Source of the DNA: Galbitalea sp036495225 | GTDB lineage: Bacteria > Actinomycetota > Actinomycetes > Actinomycetales > Microbacteriaceae | Assembly: GCA_036495225.1 (NCBI GenBank) | Contig: DASXNG010000189.1 | Span: 1-25,560, forward strand | Direction of reading: 5' to 3' | DNA length: 25,560 nucleotides | Shown: positions 24,084 to 25,560 of the stretch, one piece after another | Layout of the letters: each line of letters begins with the position of its first letter | Position numbering within the stretch: the stretch's first letter is position 1 | Made by a program: the position numbers and the translations under genes | Notes under the pieces: generated by a model | What the model was told of the DNA's origin: nothing | The model's database searches: none | The model's input: the letters and a program-made list of their open reading frames with translations, nothing else

Positions 24084-24184
24084 GGTCCCTGAGTCGGGCC
24101 AGGTCCCTGAGTTCATCGAAGGGCCGGCCCCTGAGTTCGGCGCCCCCTGAGTCCAAGCCCGGTCCCTGAGTTCATCGAAGGGCC
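24084..24184. repeat. Interspersed 24-bp repeat cluster, direct copies
   Basis: Two identical copies of GGTCCCTGAG-TTCA-TCGAAGGGCC lie at 24102-24125 and 24161-24184, with truncated CCCTGAGT units at 24084, 24128 and 24145. The unit differs from the copy at 4894 only in the central four bases. Each unit is an imperfect hairpin (GGtCCcT against AaGGgCC), and GGGCCGGCCC at 24121-24130 is a perfect palindrome. It fills the gap between the convergent aldehyde dehydrogenase and YdcZ-type genes, where it may act as a two-way terminator. Confidence 0.9.
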
Positions 24185-24191
24185 GTGAGCA

Positions 24192-25166
24192 CTAACCGCT
24201 CGCCTGCCGCTTCCGATTCGGCACCCCAGCGATCCCCACGGCGACCAGCGTCAGCAGACATCCGATCACGGTCGTCGTCGTGACGACGTGCCCTGGCACG
24301 GGATACAGGAAGTCGACAACCACCGAGGCGATCAGCTGCCCGGCGACGAGGCTCAGGCCGAAGACCAGAACCCCGATGATGCGCACCACGACGCTGGCGA
24401 GCCCGATACCTGCGACACCGAGCGCTCCGCCAAGGTACAGCCAAGCCTCGCTGGGATAGGCGGTGGGCCATCCGGCAATCGCTCCATGAACGAGAGTGGC
24501 GATGAGTAGCAGGGGCGTGCCGACGGCAAAGTTGACGAACGTCGCGGTCACCGGCGAACCCGAGGTTGCACGAATTTCGCCGTTGGACCCCTGCTGCCAT
24601 GAGACGAGGAGTCCTCCGATGAACGGGAGTGCTAGCCACCAGAGCGGCACATTGAGCGTCAGATCGCTCGCGCCCGCGATGGAAACGGCAACGAGCGCCA
24701 GGCACGCGCCAACGATTCGCTGGGGTGTGATCGGCGTGGTCTGCATCGTGCCGAGACCGTAGCGATCAAGCAGCAGGCCGCTGAGCGTCTGCCCGACCAC
24801 GAGAGCAGTGGTGAAGAGCGCGACTCCAAGGATGACGACCGTCAGCGCCTGAGAAAGAACGATGAACGCGCCAATCGCGCCGCCCAGCAAATAGGCGACC
24901 GGCAGCTCACCCGTGCGAACTGCTTGAATCACGACTACCGTCCCGAGGCGCCCACGCCGTGAAAACACGAGGGCGATGAGCACAAGCACAAGGCCGCCGG
25001 CGAACGAAAAGAGTGCCGCAAGGAATCCGTCGTTCATCCGGAGCGCGAGCTCACCGTTGATTCGAGACTGAACGGCGACGAGCACTCCGCACACGAATGC
25101 GAGAACCACGGCAATGCCGAGCACTGCGCGAGAGGTGGTGCTCGACTGAACGGCGTCGGTAGTCAT
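24192..25166 (-). CDS. DMT-superfamily transporter, YdcZ/DUF606 type, fused pair
   Basis: A 324-residue integral membrane protein with about ten hydrophobic segments and two tandem DUF606 (YdcZ) repeats. The first runs from about residue 18 (GIAVVLAFVCGVLVAVQSRINGEL) and has LLGGAIGAFIVLSQALTVVILGVALFTTALVVGQTLSGLLLDRYG near its end. The second repeats the pattern: GGLLVSWQQGSNGEI, YLGGALGVAGIGLASVVVRIIGVLVFGLSLVAGQLIASVVVDFL. Members usually exist as single ~150-residue units that dimerise or, as here, as a fused pair. Substrate is not established. The ATG at 25166 was chosen over a GTG at 25175; neither has a strong ribosome-binding site. It is transcribed alone and toward the ALDH gene. 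Confidence 0.88.
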   Translation of the reverse strand: MTTDAVQSSTTSRAVLGIAVVLAFVCGVLVAVQSRINGELALRMNDGFLAALFSFAGGLVLVLIALVFSRRGRLGTVVVIQAVRTGELPVAYLLGGAIGAFIVLSQALTVVILGVALFTTALVVGQTLSGLLLDRYGLGTMQTTPITPQRIVGACLALVAVSIAGASDLTLNVPLWWLALPFIGGLLVSWQQGSNGEIRATSGSPVTATFVNFAVGTPLLLIATLVHGAIAGWPTAYPSEAWLYLGGALGVAGIGLASVVVRIIGVLVFGLSLVAGQLIASVVVDFLYPVPGHVVTTTTVIGCLLTLVAVGIAGVPNRKRQASG

Positions 25167-25229
25167 CGTGACCACGCTACCGACGTGCGGCGCACAGCGC
25201 CGTACACCGTAGAATCTTTGAGGTATTAC

Positions 25230-25306
25230 GCCCCCTTAGCTCAGTTGGCCAGAGCACCGCTCTTGTAAAGCGAAGGTCGTCGGTTCAAATCCGACAGGGG
25301 GCTCCA
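25230..25306 (+). tRNA. tRNA-Thr (anticodon UGU), CCA encoded
   Basis: A complete cloverleaf. The acceptor stem GCCCCCT pairs with AGGGGGC, followed by discriminator T and encoded CCA. The D-loop has AGTTGGCC, the anticodon loop CTTGTAA carries TGT at 25264-25266, and the T-arm has GTCGG-TTCAAAT-CCGAC. The anticodon reads ACA and related Thr codons. The 3' end of a tRNA is a common integration site. Confidence 0.97.
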
Positions 25307-25311
25307 AAAAC

Positions 25312-25325
25312 GTGCTGATCAGCAC
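25312..25325. other. 14-bp perfect palindrome just after tRNA-Thr
   Basis: GTGCTGATCAGCAC is self-complementary and begins 6 bp past the CCA end. It could be a transcript-end hairpin or a protein site; no T-run follows. Confidence 0.4.
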
Positions 25326-25374
25326 TCGGTATTGTGACGAAACTGGCGTCGAGCGCTTCAAGAAAATCTGCCTG

Positions 25375-25393
25375 TGCCCACACTTTGCCCACA
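25375..25393. repeat. Direct repeat TGCCCACA, 11-bp period
   Basis: TGCCCACA occurs at 25375-25382 and again at 25386-25393. The surrounding 190 bp (25307-25498) hold no gene and are lower in GC than the rest. Helically phased short direct repeats beside a tRNA end resemble integrase arm sites, but this is weak alone. Confidence 0.4.
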
Positions 25394-25498
25394 TTGGGAT
25401 TCGGGGCGCATTTCGACTTCTGTTATCAGGGAGGAAATTCCGCTCGGGTAATGCGGTCTTGATGCCGGATCCGATACCGTCCTTTCTTGGAGGTCAAC

Positions 25499-25560
25499 AT
25501 GGATGACGGGCTGCTCGAAGCCATTCGAACGCAATCTGCAGTGATGGTCATCGGCACCGG
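25499..25560 (+). CDS. N-terminus of an unknown protein, possibly SIR2-like; cut by window
   Basis: Starts ATG GAT GAC with a good TTGGAGG site 6 bases upstream. The first 20 codons read MDDGLLEAIR and then TQSAVMVIGT, the window ending within the next codon. A short helix followed by a hydrophobic strand and Gly-Thr is how many SIR2-like NAD-hydrolase and other Rossmann proteins begin (VLFxGAGxS pattern), so this family is a guess. Nothing more can be said without downstream sequence. Confidence 0.45.
   Translation, partial: MDDGLLEAIRTQSAVMVIGT

Overview
The window looks like chromosomal DNA of a high-GC actinobacterium, most likely a member of the Microbacteriaceae. The reasons are the GC-rich codon use, GTG and TTG starts, a GroEL gene behind HrcA-type CIRCE operators, and the neighbourhood groEL / cold-shock protein / LytR_C protein / DUF3263 protein, which I know from that family. 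The lineage is inferred from gene content, not from a search.

Left part (1-4868) is core-like. It has the 5' part of groEL (minus, cut by the window edge) with two tandem CIRCE operators, a cold-shock protein gene with a strong terminator, a LytR_C membrane protein and a DUF3263 protein, a DUF2332 protein overlapping an ElaA-like acetyltransferase, and a divergent small nitroreductase.

Middle part A (about 4870-14423, plus strand) is a tightly coupled nine-gene unit. It encodes a BMP/nucleoside-type ABC importer (ATPase, two permeases, lipoprotein), two isochorismatase-family proteins, an alpha/beta hydrolase, a GntR/FCD regulator and an allophanate hydrolase. The second isochorismatase-family protein has the Asp-Lys-Cys triad at biuret-hydrolase spacing. 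With the allophanate hydrolase this predicts biuret (or a biuret-like compound) to allophanate to ammonia and CO2, that is, nitrogen scavenging with its own importer. The first isochorismatase-family protein has lost all three catalytic residues and appears to be a pseudoenzyme kept in the operon. The promoter region holds three GTATAC-like elements exactly 12 bp apart, two forming a perfect dyad, a probable GntR operator.

Middle part B (14420-24080) is a second catabolic regulon built around a LacI-family regulator. To its left runs a branched-chain-amino-acid-type ABC importer operon (binding protein, LivH, LivM, LivG, LivF; minus). To its right runs a beta-hydroxyacid dehydrogenase / M24 hydrolase-like / aldehyde dehydrogenase operon (plus). 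Near-identical LacI-type operators lie just downstream of the -10 of both promoters, so importer and enzymes are predicted to be co-repressed. The M24 protein has Cys where the family has its second Asp metal ligand. The substrate is unknown.

Parts A and B meet tail to tail, sharing a TTAA stop, and the pair is bracketed by short interspersed repeats of one family (4875-5002 and 24084-24184). To the right are a YdcZ/DUF606 transporter (minus), tRNA-Thr(UGU), and a lower-GC stretch with direct repeats. The window ends in the first 20 codons of a gene whose N-terminus resembles SIR2-like proteins, so a mobile or defence region may begin after the tRNA.
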